A stretch of DNA of 64,000 bases from Trichobilharzia szidati. Its lineage: Eukaryota; Platyhelminthes; Trematoda; Strigeidida; Schistosomatidae. Each line of letters begins with the position of its first letter. Position 1 is the stretch's first letter. The notes below the pieces were generated by a model. It did not search any database. It was not told the origin of the DNA and saw only the letters and a program-made list of their open reading frames with translations. Below, in pieces: positions 10,290 through 22,652 of this stretch. The position numbers and the translations under genes were made by a program. The stretch lies in NCBI GenBank assembly GCA_944472155.2, contig OX235277.1, forward strand, positions 12,782,804-12,846,803. The letters run 5' to 3'.

Positions 10290-13180
10290 GCAGAATTGCA
10301 TTAAAAGTTCCAGTCACAATGCATTGCTCATGAGCTTACCCATGCATCTCACGACGTCATAACCTCTTGTACATACCTTCGAAAATTCAAATTTCCATAT
10401 TCATAGAATGAGGCTGAATTGAGCAAGGATATATATGTATGAATTTTCAGTTAGTTCCACATAGAGTGCTCAATACTAATATGTGTAGTTATACATCAAA
10501 ATTATACCAATCATGCTGTAATGTTCAATAATAAGGATTATAATTTCAGAGGTGGGGAAAAAATTTAAAAAATTGATTGAAAATCAAGAAAATTACTAGG
10601 TAGAAGTTGCCTGCCTGAGTTCATTGTTCGTTATCCTTTTCCACGAGTGAACTGATCTTTAGCGTGGAGCAAGCAAAGCTGATTGAAGATAAACATCTGG
10701 AGTAAAATGGTGAGAACACTTTTAGTGAAAGGACATCAAGTCGCTGAACCATATGGAGAAGACCACTTCACAGTAGTGTTCTTGACACTGCCTGGCTTTG
10801 AGAAGGACAGGAATTGCTGATTCTTCTTGTTGAATAGGTATCTTCATCAACCCTGTCTCTGTTATATATTCACTTGAATGTCTCTCTTTTCTGTCTGCCT
10901 CTTCCGCTAATTTGTTGATTTTCACCTGCAGATCTTCAATTATATGTGAAATTAGATATCAACCACCCGCGAAATTGACATCTTCCTGCGTTTTCAGGCT
11001 AGTGCAACGTATATATGTCTTCTCGCACACTACTGCCGGCCACATGACCTAGCCCACCACAAATAGGAATATCATCAGTGATAGCGGGTAGCCTTTTTCT
11101 GCTTGTGTTTTTGCTTTGAAGCAGTAATTGAGGTTATCTGAAGAGACTAACTGAGACAGCGTGGCACTGGCAACCTTTCACTACTGTTACAGGTCATAAT
11201 TGAAAGTGAAATGAAATGAAGAAATGGCACCTGGATTCCAAATTTGTTTCTTATTAATTTTAATGCAATGATATTTTGAAGGTGTAAAATGGAATTTTCC
11301 CCACACCTTTGATTCACTTAACATTATGGTTAGTAATACTAGCCACCACTCATCTGGTTGATGACAGCTTGTAATGCAAATTATGCCTCACGTTTTGTCC
11401 AATTTGAAACTCTTCATCAGTATATACATGTTTAAACAGTCAACTTATCCATCGTTGAGTTTGTTTTTATCCTGTAGAAACAAATTATACCACACGACAT
11501 TTTGCTACCCTACCCATATCTGCGAAATCAACAGTTTATCTCACCATTAGGCCTTAAATGTTGCTACGCAAAGGATCTGTTGGTTTATAACACACCAGTG
11601 TATTGAAATAAAGAAGGCTTTACTATTTACACGAAACAGGTAATTAACATACAGCATAAATGTTTCAATAAAGACTAAATAACATGATATAGATAGAGGA
11701 TTAATCGACACTGGTAATGTATCTTATCTTTATCACGCTAGGCAGGATTAGCCCGAATGGATCACCTAATTGCAGTAATTATGGGAGGTGGGGTTTAGGG
11801 TAGTCAGAGAAAAGGAATTATGGGTGCGAGAGGCATAATCATTGACATATAAATGCACATTCATACATGTGTATTCCGTGTTTATTCATTTCTTATTTGT
11901 TTTGTTTGTTTATTTTTAATTTTTTCATAAATTTAATTAAACAGATTTCTGAGATGGCGTTTATTTCACATTTGAAAATATTGTCCATTTTCTGGCTGCC
12001 ATCAAAAATAATGTGTTAGGTAGGAACCTAGTTTACTGGTTAACTAACCTGCCTTAAAACCAGTGAAGGAGCGAAGCTTGCCTATGGGGACCTCTCTGTG
12101 AAACATAAGGGTAGAACGGAATGAATCAGTATTGTAGAAGCCTCGTCGAAGTCAGTCAACCGTTGGATCTTCTCTCGATGAATGAGAAAATAAGAATGGA
12201 GATGAGCAATTTCCTTATGCTTATTTTCGAAGTTGAGAAGGCCGTTTTGTTTTTGAAAAGATATGGTATAGAAGGGCTTCAAAACTGTGAGAGCTGATGG
12301 AATAGAAGAAGAATGATCAAATTGTCTACTGGAGAATCAGTATTCTAATTCGGTCAGTTAGATGGCAACCAAGAACACAGTGAGGTAGTGACTATCATGT
12401 TGTTAACAACAGCGTTAAAGTCTCTTATGCAACAAGCCAGAACAGACGTCCATAACTCTGATGTCGATGCAGCAAGCTGCATACATGATGAGGAACACCA
12501 CTGACAATAAGTTAACCGTTGCTCGTTCAATGACCAAAACTGTATGCACCCCACATAAAGCACTTTCAACAGGCTGCATCAGACTTCCATCGACAATTTC
12601 CCCATTCAATGCATATCAAAGATCTGATAGCTTGTAAAGAAGGATCAGCAACAAAGAACTCCTGAGACAAACCTATCAGAAGTTCATCGTCCAAAAATTA
12701 TGCTGAAGCGAATGGACATAGATTGAACTTACGTTGACGAGATGTTGGAATGAGATTACGAACAAAGATCACGAGTGGAACGTTTGTGGGAAAGGACAAG
12801 TCGAGCGTGAGTGCGATACCGACATTAAGCAGGTCGAGTGAAGAGAAAATGAATTTATAGATAATTTCACTTATAAATTCCACTGCAGGCTAGCAGAGTT
12901 ATGGTGCCTGCTCCTTTGTCGATTGTAGCCAGAGTACTAAGAGAGGAAATTAGATAAATATAATTTTGAAATTTTTCTAATTCATGAACAAAGTTCACTG
13001 AAGCGGTTGCTTAAGGAGACACTTCAATAATTCAAAATATGGGAACATTGCTGACTGTGATATGATGGACTGTTATGTCAGACAAAATTAAAGCAGCACA
13101 AAACTATTTCTGTGCTTCAGTTTCGATCACGAAATTGCATCATACTGGCGATCACCGAAAATCAGTTTTTTTGCCCACTC
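10290..13180. other. Non-coding stretch with only weak coding hints
   Basis: No recognised gene. Minus-strand open segments at 10722-10960, 12082-12336 and 12733-12885 look protein-like. The last ends at a consensus donor (GTAAGT on the minus strand, positions 12727-12732). Segments of this size arise by chance in this amount of AT-rich DNA, and no domain or paralogue supports them, so they are not called as genes. Confidence 0.35.
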
Positions 13181-13184
13181 CTGG

Positions 13185-13330
13185 ATTCACCAGTGGCCAA
13201 AAATAGAACCTTCAGGTTGAAAAACCAGTTTGTTGACTATTATACCACGGAGATGGAATCTGGTTGTCCATGAATTCTAACTTCTACCAATTCATAATGC
13301 ACACAGTCACCATCGGTCAATGTCATCCTT
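13185..13330. repeat. Unclassified interspersed repeat, copy 2
   Basis: Shorter, diverged counterpart of the repeat at 10040-10285. The match is clearest at 13260-13325. No coding capacity. Confidence 0.35.
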
Positions 13331-13334
13331 CACT

Positions 13335-15200
13335 GATTTATGTATGAGGGGAATATCAGCTTATTAAATCAGATATCATGTGCCAACTTCCAAAGACTAT
13401 TCATTTAGGTTTCAAATAATGAAACTAAACATCTGATCTTAAATATCTGCTGACATGAAGTCTGAAATCATTCCAAACAAAACAGTTCAGCCATCAGTGT
13501 GAATTCCGTATTCATTCTAGATGACCACATGAAAAGAAATTTAAAATCCGACTACTGATTAGTAGAAAACATATGGAATCACTTCAAACAACATGGAATG
13601 TACAAATAAAAGAAGTTGAAACATTGATCATGTCGATTACATCAGTTATCGTATGATCAGTTGTTTGAAAACGTTGTTTTTTTTACTCTAATATCCTATA
13701 AATAAATACATGCAAATTCTCTTCTGAGACATTCTAAAGAAACACCGATATTTAAATAAGAATTTCTGTGTTTCTGCTGTTTGAAATGTTGACGATTAAT
13801 GTCTAGTTATGCAAATGCAAAGCCCTAAGTCCATTTTATTCAATTACCTTTTCAGTTTACTTAGGCATATGTCAATGTCTTTCGTTATCAACAATACGAC
13901 TTGTGGTTTATGAATTTCAGACAGAATACAAATTCTTATCTTTGCTGATAAACACGTTTAACATGTTGAACGGATGAAAGAACTAATAATCGGGCATTGA
14001 GGAGGTTATTTCCGGAGGTGTAAATCAATAAAAGCCAGTTGAAATTAGAAAATGCATATCATATGACTATTTTCTATAAATTTTTTCTATCCTGGCTTCC
14101 ATACTATCACTTTCTGCTTGGAAAGGAGTTTAGAATATGATTTTTTAGTAATTTAAATCATCTTGTGTAATATTGTAGGTAAAAAACCGTAGTTAGAGCT
14201 GAAACAAGTTTTGTCAAGGTCTACAGTACTAAGGAAGTGTTCGAGGTGAAGAGAATGTTGTTAAGATGTTAATGAAAAACGTAGTGAATAAATGAATGGC
14301 AGTCATATGCCTGATTCTGTGAGTTATAAGATCACTAAGAAGTTGTGAGAATTCATCTTGTCTGAAATTTGGTGAAAAGTGTTTTGTTTGATTTGTAAAC
14401 AGACGAGACTCCTGTGGGACTAAATTATTTCAACAAGGCTTAATGTCAGTCACGAGTTGACAGACTATAACTGATGTAAATAGTGATGAATAAAAACAAA
14501 GTGAACGTCTGTATTCCTACCAAAATTTGAACTAACTGGGATTGTTAGTCAGGGGTTTCTGTAGCAGTCACATAATCAGTTTACAAGATGCCTAACTCCT
14601 CCAAATTCAGGATTGGTCTAACTGCAAATACTCGGAAAGTTAGGCATAATTCAATTACACAAAAGCAAGTTATATTTCAAGGGGTAAAATGACAACCAGT
14701 TTAGTAGCAAGTAAGCGTAAGGGATCTCCTGTTAAAGCATGTATTTATAATTCGGAGACTTATCCAACTTATCAACTGTCTATTATTGATCTAATTATAC
14801 ACTGCCTCCTGTAAAAAGAAGTTTGTTGGTGATCCAGGTTCCTGTAAGTTACAGTTTTTCCATAAAATTCAAGCGAGCACTGATATCAATTTTTTATGAT
14901 GAAGGTAACACGGACTGTACTACTGATAATATCGGTGAATAACAGTTCAGAAAAAAACAGAATATTGCAGTCTCCTTTGTTTATAACCAATTATCATCGG
15001 TAAAACGCGTATATTGAACTAAAATAATTTGTTTCACATATCACAGTGATATGAAATCATATAGGCCTAACAATAAAGCTGCATAATGTCATAATAAACA
15101 CAGGTATTTTCCACTCCTTTCATATATTTTGCATCTTCAGTTTTAATGGATTCTATTTCTGTGGAATTCTATACTACCGCTGTGGATTTCGATAACTCAA
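13335..15200. other. Non-coding stretch, nothing recognised
   Basis: AT-rich intergenic or intronic sequence. No open frame with a domain, no structured RNA and no repeat with another copy in the window was seen. Confidence 0.4.
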
Positions 15201-15209
15201 CTATTTGAA

Positions 15210-15398
15210 ATAATAGAGAAGATTTGGATGTGGTTGTGTTCTCTGAGCTGGATAGTTAATTTGCGAAGCTTTCATCACCCTACTGAGTGACATCTTCAGC
15301 GCATACTTCAATTTGAAGTGAGCTTTTAGATTTCTCCACGGGTTTATTAATCATCTCTCCTGGGGACCTTCTCTGTCATATCTAGAGAAGATTTGTAG
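15210..15398 (-). repeat. PLE terminal repeat (PLTR), type II
   Basis: The reverse complement of this stretch aligns with 28505-28680, the terminal region after the GIY-YIG ORF of the PLE at 28 kb. Shared phrases include AAATCTAAAAGCTCACTT and GCGCTGAAGATGTC. It stands next to a related but distinct terminal repeat at 15413-15574, in the same minus orientation. This is probably the trace of an earlier or nested PLE insertion. Confidence 0.55.
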
Positions 15399-15412
15399 CT
15401 CAGGTGGATGAT

Positions 15413-15574
15413 TTGCAATTAATAGTGATCTCTGAGCTGATTGGTTTCGTTGCGAAGCTTTCGTCGTCCTTCTGGACAACATCTTCAGCTCCATATTTAG
15501 CACAAAGTGAAATGATTTAAATTTCTTTATGAGTTATATAATTGCGTCTCCTGGTAACTATCTTCACATATGTG
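15413..15574 (-). repeat. Left inverted terminal repeat of PLE-1
   Basis: It pairs as an inverted repeat with 16841-17006. Shared phrases include TAGTTACCAGGAGACGC and TTTAAATCATTTCACTTTG on the element strand. Penelope-like elements are often flanked by terminal repeats in direct or inverted arrangement, so this marks the left edge of the element at 15.4-17.0 kb. Confidence 0.65.
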
Positions 15575-15599
15575 ACCTAACAGAATGATGCGACCATTC

Positions 15600-16815
15600 T
15601 ATAAATTCGTCAATCCAATTTTTGGAGAAAATCAAAAACATTCAACTAGAAGACAAAGAAATAATGGTGTCCTTTGATATCACAGCATTATGTACTTCAA
15701 TTAGTCCAAAACTAGCAACAGAAACTATGCAACAATTATTCTTTAGTGATGAAAACATAAGAACGCAATGTTCAACTTGAATAGAACTCATACACTTATG
15801 CCTTACAACATACTTCCAGTTCAATACTCAAATATATGAACGAACAAAAGGAACACCAGTGGGATCGCCCATATCAGGATTATTATATGAAGCCGTAAGA
15901 ATTAATAGTTCTACCTATAATTGAACCAAAAATCTGGATAAGTTACGTTAATGATACATTTGTATTAATTAAGAGAAATGATTTAGAATATACTCATAAA
16001 TTAATCAACAACATATTTGAAGACATTAAATTCACAAGAGAAGAGGAATCAGATAACAAAATCCCATTTTTAGATGTCCTAATCAGGAGAACCAACACAG
16101 GAGATTTAGAGACACAAGTATATAGAAAATCAACGCACACAGATCAAATACTCAACTATACTAGCAATAATCCAGTTACTCACAAACGAAACTGTGTGCA
16201 GACATTGTTTAAAAGAGTTCAGACACATTGTAGCACTCCAGAGTTGAAAAGAATGGAAGAAAAGTACCTACAAACAGCCTTCAAAAAGAATGGTTATCCA
16301 CGAAATTTCATCAAAAAGTGTTTAAAGTCGAATCAAAACACCAACAAGAAACCATCATCAAAGACCACAAGAAAATTGATTCTACCATACATGAGGAATA
16401 TCTCTGAAATAACAGCTAGAGTATTGAAACCGTTAGCACACAAACCAGTAAAATCGCTTAATTCGATATTATGCAAACCAAAGATCCAACAGAAAAAGGG
16501 GATTAAATTATTACCATTTACAAAATAAATTGTATGAACTGCAACAAACACTACATCGGCCAAAGTGGGCGTCCCCTTCGAATCAGAATCCAAGATCATA
16601 AATCATATGTATTCTTTAGTATCAATGCATACAGACAATTATGGTCATCAATTTGATCGGGATCATGTCAAAATCTTAGACAGACGAAACACGAAAAGTA
16701 CCAGAGAATTCCTAGAAGCCTGGTACTCAAGCGAAAATGCAATCAACAAACACGTTAATATAGATGAAATAAACCGACTAATAAAAATTAAATCAGGTGA
16801 CCAGAAAGTTTAAAA
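15600..16815 (+). pseudogene. Penelope-like element PLE-1: RT and GIY-YIG, decayed
   Basis: Several frames together give the C-terminal part of a PLE polyprotein. RT motif A reads MVSFDITALCTSI near 15665. KGTPVGSPISGLLYEA lies near 15850. The catalytic block near 15945 reads SYVNDTFVL. The RT tail and connector are at 16196-16528, and the GIY-YIG domain near 16530 reads CMNCNKHYIGQSG, continuing in another frame to 16813. Frameshifts and stops break the ORF at several points, and the first catalytic Asp of YxDD is replaced by Asn, so it cannot be active. In schistosomes, PLEs of this kind have been named Cercyon; assignment to that family is from memory and not verified. Flanking inverted repeats define its ends. 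The N-terminal RT region is missing. Confidence 0.8.
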
Positions 16816-16840
16816 TCCAAGTCAATAGAAAATGCTCAAT

Positions 16841-17006
16841 ACATATGTAAAGATAGTTACCAGGAGACGCATTTATATCACTCATGGAGAAATTTAAATC
16901 ATTTCACTTTGTGCTAAATATGGCGGTGAAGATGTTGTCCAGCAGGGGGACGACGAAAGCTCCACAACTAAACCAACTAGCTCAGAGAACACTAATAATT
17001 GCAACT
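16841..17006 (+). repeat. Right inverted terminal repeat of PLE-1
   Basis: It begins just after the end of the GIY-YIG frame and is the inverted partner of 15413-15574. Related shorter sequence occurs at 61810-61880. Confidence 0.65.
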
Positions 17007-17009
17007 CAA

Positions 17010-19240
17010 CTATTTTTCTAACGACACATTAGCTTGATCAAATTGGCCTTCTCGCATGTCCTCATCTTCCATCGCACCTATGGAATTTCATGTCAAATTG
17101 AACAGTCTGATCTTTCAGATGTGTTACTGCAACTCTAAATAACCGCGAACCAGAGGTGCAAAACCATTGGATGACGTTCTCCCATCCATCGGCTTATATA
17201 GTTGAATATTCACACACAATGATTAGCACAGAGAATATATATCAGTAAAATATTCTTATGAATACAAAACGCACATTCAGTAGTTTCATATCCCAATCCT
17301 GCAAACCGTTTCAGCACATCATTCTACAATGCGCTGTTTCACATTCATAAGCGCAAAATCTTTAATAGAATTTATGTCTCTGTTAGTTCGGTGGCATGGA
17401 TCTTTCATTCTATGGCGACAAGAGATGGCAAAACTACTGAAATAGTGAGGACAATTTACGTTCTATGAATGCTAATAAAAGTTTTCTTCCATAGAAATCC
17501 GTCTAGGAGAGACGTCAAACAATTTGGTGATGAACAACGCGTTTCTACTAATCTCATGAAGAAATAATTCACGTTCCTTTGTTTGACCAGACATCTTCCT
17601 TCACAAGGAATCTATTTCAAATTCAAAAATGTTTTTGTATTCATCACAAACTGAAAACGTTTTACAGTGTTCACCTGTAACTTATACAAAAATATTTATG
17701 AGAAAGTGTATTGATTTCAGAATTTTTTCGACGGTTTCATGCAGTGTGTTTACCAATCTGAGTGGTTTATCATCTTGGTGAACAATAAACGGATGTCAGA
17801 TATTTGAAAACTATGGAGCAAAAGCCTCAGAACTAGGTGTCACGCTTTCTGACACTCGTTAGCTAGGAGTGGTGGTAAATATGAAGCAAGTCATATCTCT
17901 GAAAACAAGACACAGGATATTTGTTACTTCTTATTTGTCAATCAGTGTATCTGTTTCAATCAGTGAGAATACCTCGTGTGAATCCAGGGTGTGGAGTAAA
18001 AGGACAATTGCTGGTATACTTGATGTGCAGAATGGTTATCGGTTCTCATTGCCTTCAGCGTTGACGATGTAGACTACTGGCAATTAGGAGACGTGTGACA
18101 GTCATAGCGGTATCAATTCGCTACCAGTCGCGTCTGAAATATTGGGTGTAAACTTGTTTCTCAGGCTGCGAGAAACACGAGACCAACTGTTTCATTAGCA
18201 GCAGAAAGGTTCACTGAAGGCCATGGATGCACAGACCATGTGTCCACCCTTCACCAGTTGCCATAACACCAATATATATATATATACTGTGGGCTTACAA
18301 TCATTGACATTTATGCTATCAAAGCTGACTTCGGTTTATTGGACAGAACTACTCCCTGTAACTATCTGTTCGAGGGAGTTTTACCTCAGAAGTTTTTTAA
18401 CTATTTTTTAAACATTATACAAAACAATTGAGGTTTAGTGAGGACATTCACCATTGTTCCCAAGCAAGCAGTTCACTCGATCTCTTCATTTGTTACAACA
18501 AAGCAAGAACAGCAGTTTGCGCAGAATAAGATTGTACCATCATCTATTTCGTTCTAATTAGTGTGACATATTCACATAAATATCCTACTACTTCTTATTC
18601 ATCTCGATGAAATCCAACATGAAGTATGCAAACACAGTGAAGATGTGATAAAAATATAATGTCAAATAAACATATACATCAGTAAAAATGTTAGTAAAAT
18701 ACTTTCAATTTGACTAAAATTCAGTTTGCAGAGAGAAAAGCGCGTGATTCATTAGAAAAGGCATTTATTTGTATCATCATTACCAATGACAATATTTATC
18801 CTGTAATGTTTAGCAATTGAATTTGTATTGGTTGAGAAATGTGGAATAGCCTACTCATTGTTTACTTTATGCATCAAAGAAATATACCCATGACTTCCTG
18901 CCGAATATCTTAAACCATGAATAATCACAGTTCAGTTTGGTTTAGAGAAGCCTAGGCAGATTTGGGCTTGCACACAATCAGCGGGTAGTTCCGTCCAAGC
19001 CGTAATCACCTACCTACACCACCACTATTATTGTGATATAATTCCTCAGTATTCCATCTAATTTCATGGTAAGCCCTATCAGGATTTTAATTTGGACATT
19101 TTCATAGTTACCATCAGCAATCATGAAAGTATACTGGACGAGATTTGCGATAGAGTAAAGTTCATACCAAGGAAAATCATCACACCGAAAAAATGACTCA
19201 CCAGATATATTACTCCTGCACTTTTGTTCCAAAACTGTTG
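17010..19240. other. Non-coding stretch, nothing recognised
   Basis: No supported gene. The only simple repeat is a short (TA)n run near 18272-18288. Small open frames here lack motifs or paralogues in the window. Confidence 0.4.
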
Positions 19241-19249
19241 TTTCTTAAC

Positions 19250-20022
19250 TTAAACTGTAGGAGTTTTGTAGGTATCTGCATAAGTGTGAACGTAGATTTC
19301 ATCAAAGAACCAACTGGAGTCAGAGTTGATTGGAAACCAGATAGCACTGAACAAAACCAATAAGTGTGATATGGTACCACACTGAACCGGTGATTTCAAT
19401 TAGATTCGAATTCACCTTTCCATGCTGTACGCCACTGGTCATGACTTCTCAATGCAGCTGCAGAACATTCATCCAATAGCCGACAATGAGATGAAGACTG
19501 ATAACTGAGATATAGTTTCTAACGATCTCTTAATGACATTGGTTCATGACGAATTCTGCAGTTATTTTATTCATTGCTTCAATCTTCATTACGATCAAAG
19601 ATATTGATAGGCATGATGTTATACATGTGGTGTACATCATCAGTGGGTTCGGTTGTTTGTTGAAGAGCAGGTGATGCTGTAGTGAACGTAGAAGTGGCAA
19701 AATAAACTTCACACTTCACGATCTAATAGAAATCACAAATTAGATGAGTTGGTCTCTGCAACAATTCTTTGCAACTTCGCTTTTATAGATAATTTGAATA
19801 AACGTATTTTATTACAATACAGGAGGATGGATATTTCAACAACAAATTTAATTATACACAGAATAATGTTAGTGCGTGGTTCTCTTTCTATCTCAAACTG
19901 AAGAGAAGAACTCAGGTTATACAGATTACACTTTTACACAAAATAAAAATAGAAAATTTTCTCAAAATATCTGAATGTGCACAAGACAGCAGGCTGATTT
20001 TGTTCTTGTCTGAGGAATTAAC
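19250..20022 (+). repeat. Repeat D1, copy a
   Basis: It aligns with 26776-27690 over its whole length. The other copy holds about 135 extra bases (26890-27030). The sequence immediately downstream (20050-20160) aligns with 56850-56957. No coding content was found. D1 is the left part of a composite repeat that continues into PLE RT sequence and then repeat R1. Confidence 0.6.
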
Positions 20023-20160
20023 AGTCTACCTTGAACGAATAAACTTCCCATGTCTCACATCCATCCATAAGTAACATGTTCCATCAAAAATAATTTCAGT
20101 TAGCTTAGTGTTTCAGATTCATTTAAATTCGTTGAGTAAATAAGTGATGCTTATATATCC

Positions 20161-21674
20161 AGATGGAATCCCAGCAGGAGCGTTGAAAATGCACCCAGAG
20201 ACAACAGTGGACTTGATGACGCCATTACTGGAGAAGGTGTGGAAAGAAGTCAAAGTTCCTGAAGACTGGAAGAAAGGATACCTACTCAAGCTACCAAAGA
20301 AGGGGGACTTAGCCTTTGCAAGAACTAGCGCGGAATTACGCTCCTGTCCATCCTAAGCAAAATACTAAGCCGTATCATCCTGAAGAGAATCACACATGCC
20401 AACCTGGATGAAAAATTCGACTGGAACAGGCTGGATTCAGGAGAAACAAGTCATGCATTGATCAGGTCGCCACATTATGGATCATCATTGAACAAAGCTT
20501 GGAATGGCAGTCACCTCTCTATCTCAACTTCATCGACTTTGAAAAGGCCTTTGAAAGCGTCGATCGAGAGGTGATCTGGAAACTACTTCGCTACTACGGT
20601 GGGCCACCGAAAATTATCCATCTCATCCAACGGCTGTACGGCAATGCTGCATGCCCAGTAATCCACAACGGGAAACGTACGGAATCCTTCGAATTAAGGA
20701 CAGGAGTAAGACAAGCTGGCTGCCTACTATCGCCAATGATTTTCCTGATTGCAGTAGATTGGATCATGCGACAAACAGCAAGCGATGAGGAAACAGGCAT
20801 ACAATGGACTCACACAAAATACTCGGAGGATCTGGACTTCGCCGATGATATATGTCTGATTTCCAACAAACTGGAAGATATGCAAGCGAAAAGCACCAAG
20901 TTGGCAGAAAAGGCGAGCATCAAAGATAGGACTTCAGGTGAACATAGAGAAAACAGAGGTAGGTGATGAAGATTCCTGGGCAACACCACCAACAGCAACA
21001 ACAACAACCGAAAACAATCAGCATAAATGGGAGGAACTTGAAAGAAACAACCTCTTTTACCTACCTGGGAAGCATCTTCTCAATTACACGCGGAACAGAC
21101 GAGGATATCAAAGGAAGAATCGGAAAAGCAAGACAAGCTTTCATTTCTCTTAAGTCTGTGTGGAGGTCAACAACACTCAGCATCAACAATAAGATCCGGA
21201 TTTTCAACTTCAATGTGAAGTCAGTCAGTGCTACTATACGGATCAGAGACTTGCGCTGCGCGTCATAAAGAGCATCTCAAACAAACTACAGACCTTCATT
21301 AACTGTTGTCTTCGCTCAATACATAAGGTCAGATGGCCAGAAAAGATCGGCAACAGAGATCCCTGGCAATGAGCTAACCAACCAGCAGCCGATTGTGAAA
21401 AAAAATAGGCAGGAAGAAATGGAGATGCATTGGCCATACTCTTAGGAAACTATCAAGTGACACCACTTGACAAGCCCTTGACTGGAAACCGAAAAGGAAG
21501 CAACAAGTTGGTCGTCAGTGTGAGGGTGACTTGGAGGAGGTCATGTGAAGAGGAGATGAGAACGTGTGGGCAGACTTGGAGCCAGGTGAAAGCTCTAGCA
21601 GAGAACCGAACGCAATGGAGACGCACGGCTGAAGCCCAATGTTCCTCTAGGAATTAAAGGATATATAATAATCA
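20161..21674 (+). pseudogene. RTE-type LINE, RT fragment (5'-truncated), copy 1
   Basis: The fragment encodes most of an RTE-clade reverse transcriptase in broken frames. PDGIPAGALKMHPE is near 20160. Motif A is LNFIDFEKAFESVD (near 20530), followed by LRTGVRQAGCLLSPM. The catalytic block is DLDFADDICLIS (near 20835), with both aspartates intact, and the thumb region NGRNLKETTSFTYLGSI is near 21030. The 3' end, GTTCCTCTAGGAATTAAAGG, matches the ends of the copies at 44.4 and 48.7 kb. A 10-bp target duplication flanks it (20151-20160 and 21675-21684, one mismatch). Its arrangement resembles schistosome SR2-like elements. The endonuclease is missing and frameshifts occur near 20355-20500 and 20935. 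Confidence 0.8.
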
Positions 21675-21684
21675 TTATGTATCC

Positions 21685-22652
21685 GGTTAGAAAGTGATTT
21701 CGGTGTATGTTACTTCCCTTTTCACCAATGTTCCCCTCACTGAAACCGTTCACTTTATATGGAAATTCATTGAGGATGAATATGCGAAAGTGTGTGTATC
21801 AAGCCAATCCTTAAAAGAACTATTATTGACATGCACTGCAAATGTTCGATTCAAGTTCAACAACACGCTTTATAGATAAAGAGATGCAGTTGAAATGAGG
21901 ACACTTTTGGGTCCTTTACTTGCATACTGCTGCTTGACAAGTTTTGAGAATAGTATGTTACGGCCTACTATCGATAGTTTTAATTCGTACCAAAGATACA
22001 TAGGTGATACTTTCATCATATGTGATGACAATACCGAGGAGGAGTTCAACAACTACTATTGTGCTATCCCATTTCACTACAGAATCAGAGATGAATTCAA
22101 AATTCCATTTTGCAGATTTTCTTCTGAAAAGGAGATCTGAGGGTTCTCTTTGAAGAACAATCTACAGGAAACCAATATGGAAAAGGGAATACACGAATTT
22201 TCACATTTATGTCCTTTTCAAAAGAAAGAGAAAACTTATCAACTCCTTCTCTTCAAGCATAATTGGAGTATGCACTTAAAGTACAATTGATGGTGAACTG
22301 CAGCGACTCAGAAAGGTCCTCATGGACCATGATTATCCTCCAACTATTCATCAAGAAGAACTGGCAATTAAAGCAGAAGCACGAAAGAAACCAGACGGTG
22401 CTGAGGAAGCTGCTATTCACGAAGTCTGGATTCAAGGATGAAACTGCAGCTGATATTCTACAACGTAGCCTATTCTTGTCACTATGAAGAGATTTATTTA
22501 CCGCTGAGCTAAGGATCAACTTTAAATACCAGTCCTTCCCTTTCCGGAGGTTTGTGCAGTTGAAATGATCTAAGTGACTGGACGAGACAACATCTCTCAC
22601 AACCATCACCTGAACTCTTTCTCTTCGCGTCTGCATGTGCGGAATATCATTG
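21685..22652 (+). pseudogene. PLE reverse transcriptase relic, copy 1
   Basis: Motif A reads VTSLFTNVPLTETV near 21705, then LLGPLLAYCCLTSFEN near 21905, and the catalytic block RYIGDTFIICDD near 21995, in which Gly replaces the first Asp. Further 3', pieces in other frames resemble the PLE thumb and connector (for example KRKRKLINSFS and LQRLRKVLMDHDYPPT near 22220-22345). Stops and frame changes are numerous. It continues the composite repeat interrupted by the RTE fragment just upstream. From about 22030 on it is repeated at 23463-24117. Confidence 0.7.

Noticed and set aside
10722..10960. Minus-strand open segment with a polar, helix-like sequence (VKINKLAEEADRKE)
   Set aside because: No recognised domain, splice support is weak and no other copy exists in the window.
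12082..12885. Minus-strand open segments with a GTAAGT donor after 12733
   Set aside because: Open runs of 50-85 codons are expected by chance in this much AT-rich DNA; the upstream frame is stopped and no domain or second copy supports an exon chain.
20938..21268. Overlapping open frames in the RTE RT thumb region
   Set aside because: They are pieces of one frameshifted RTE protein, not separate genes.
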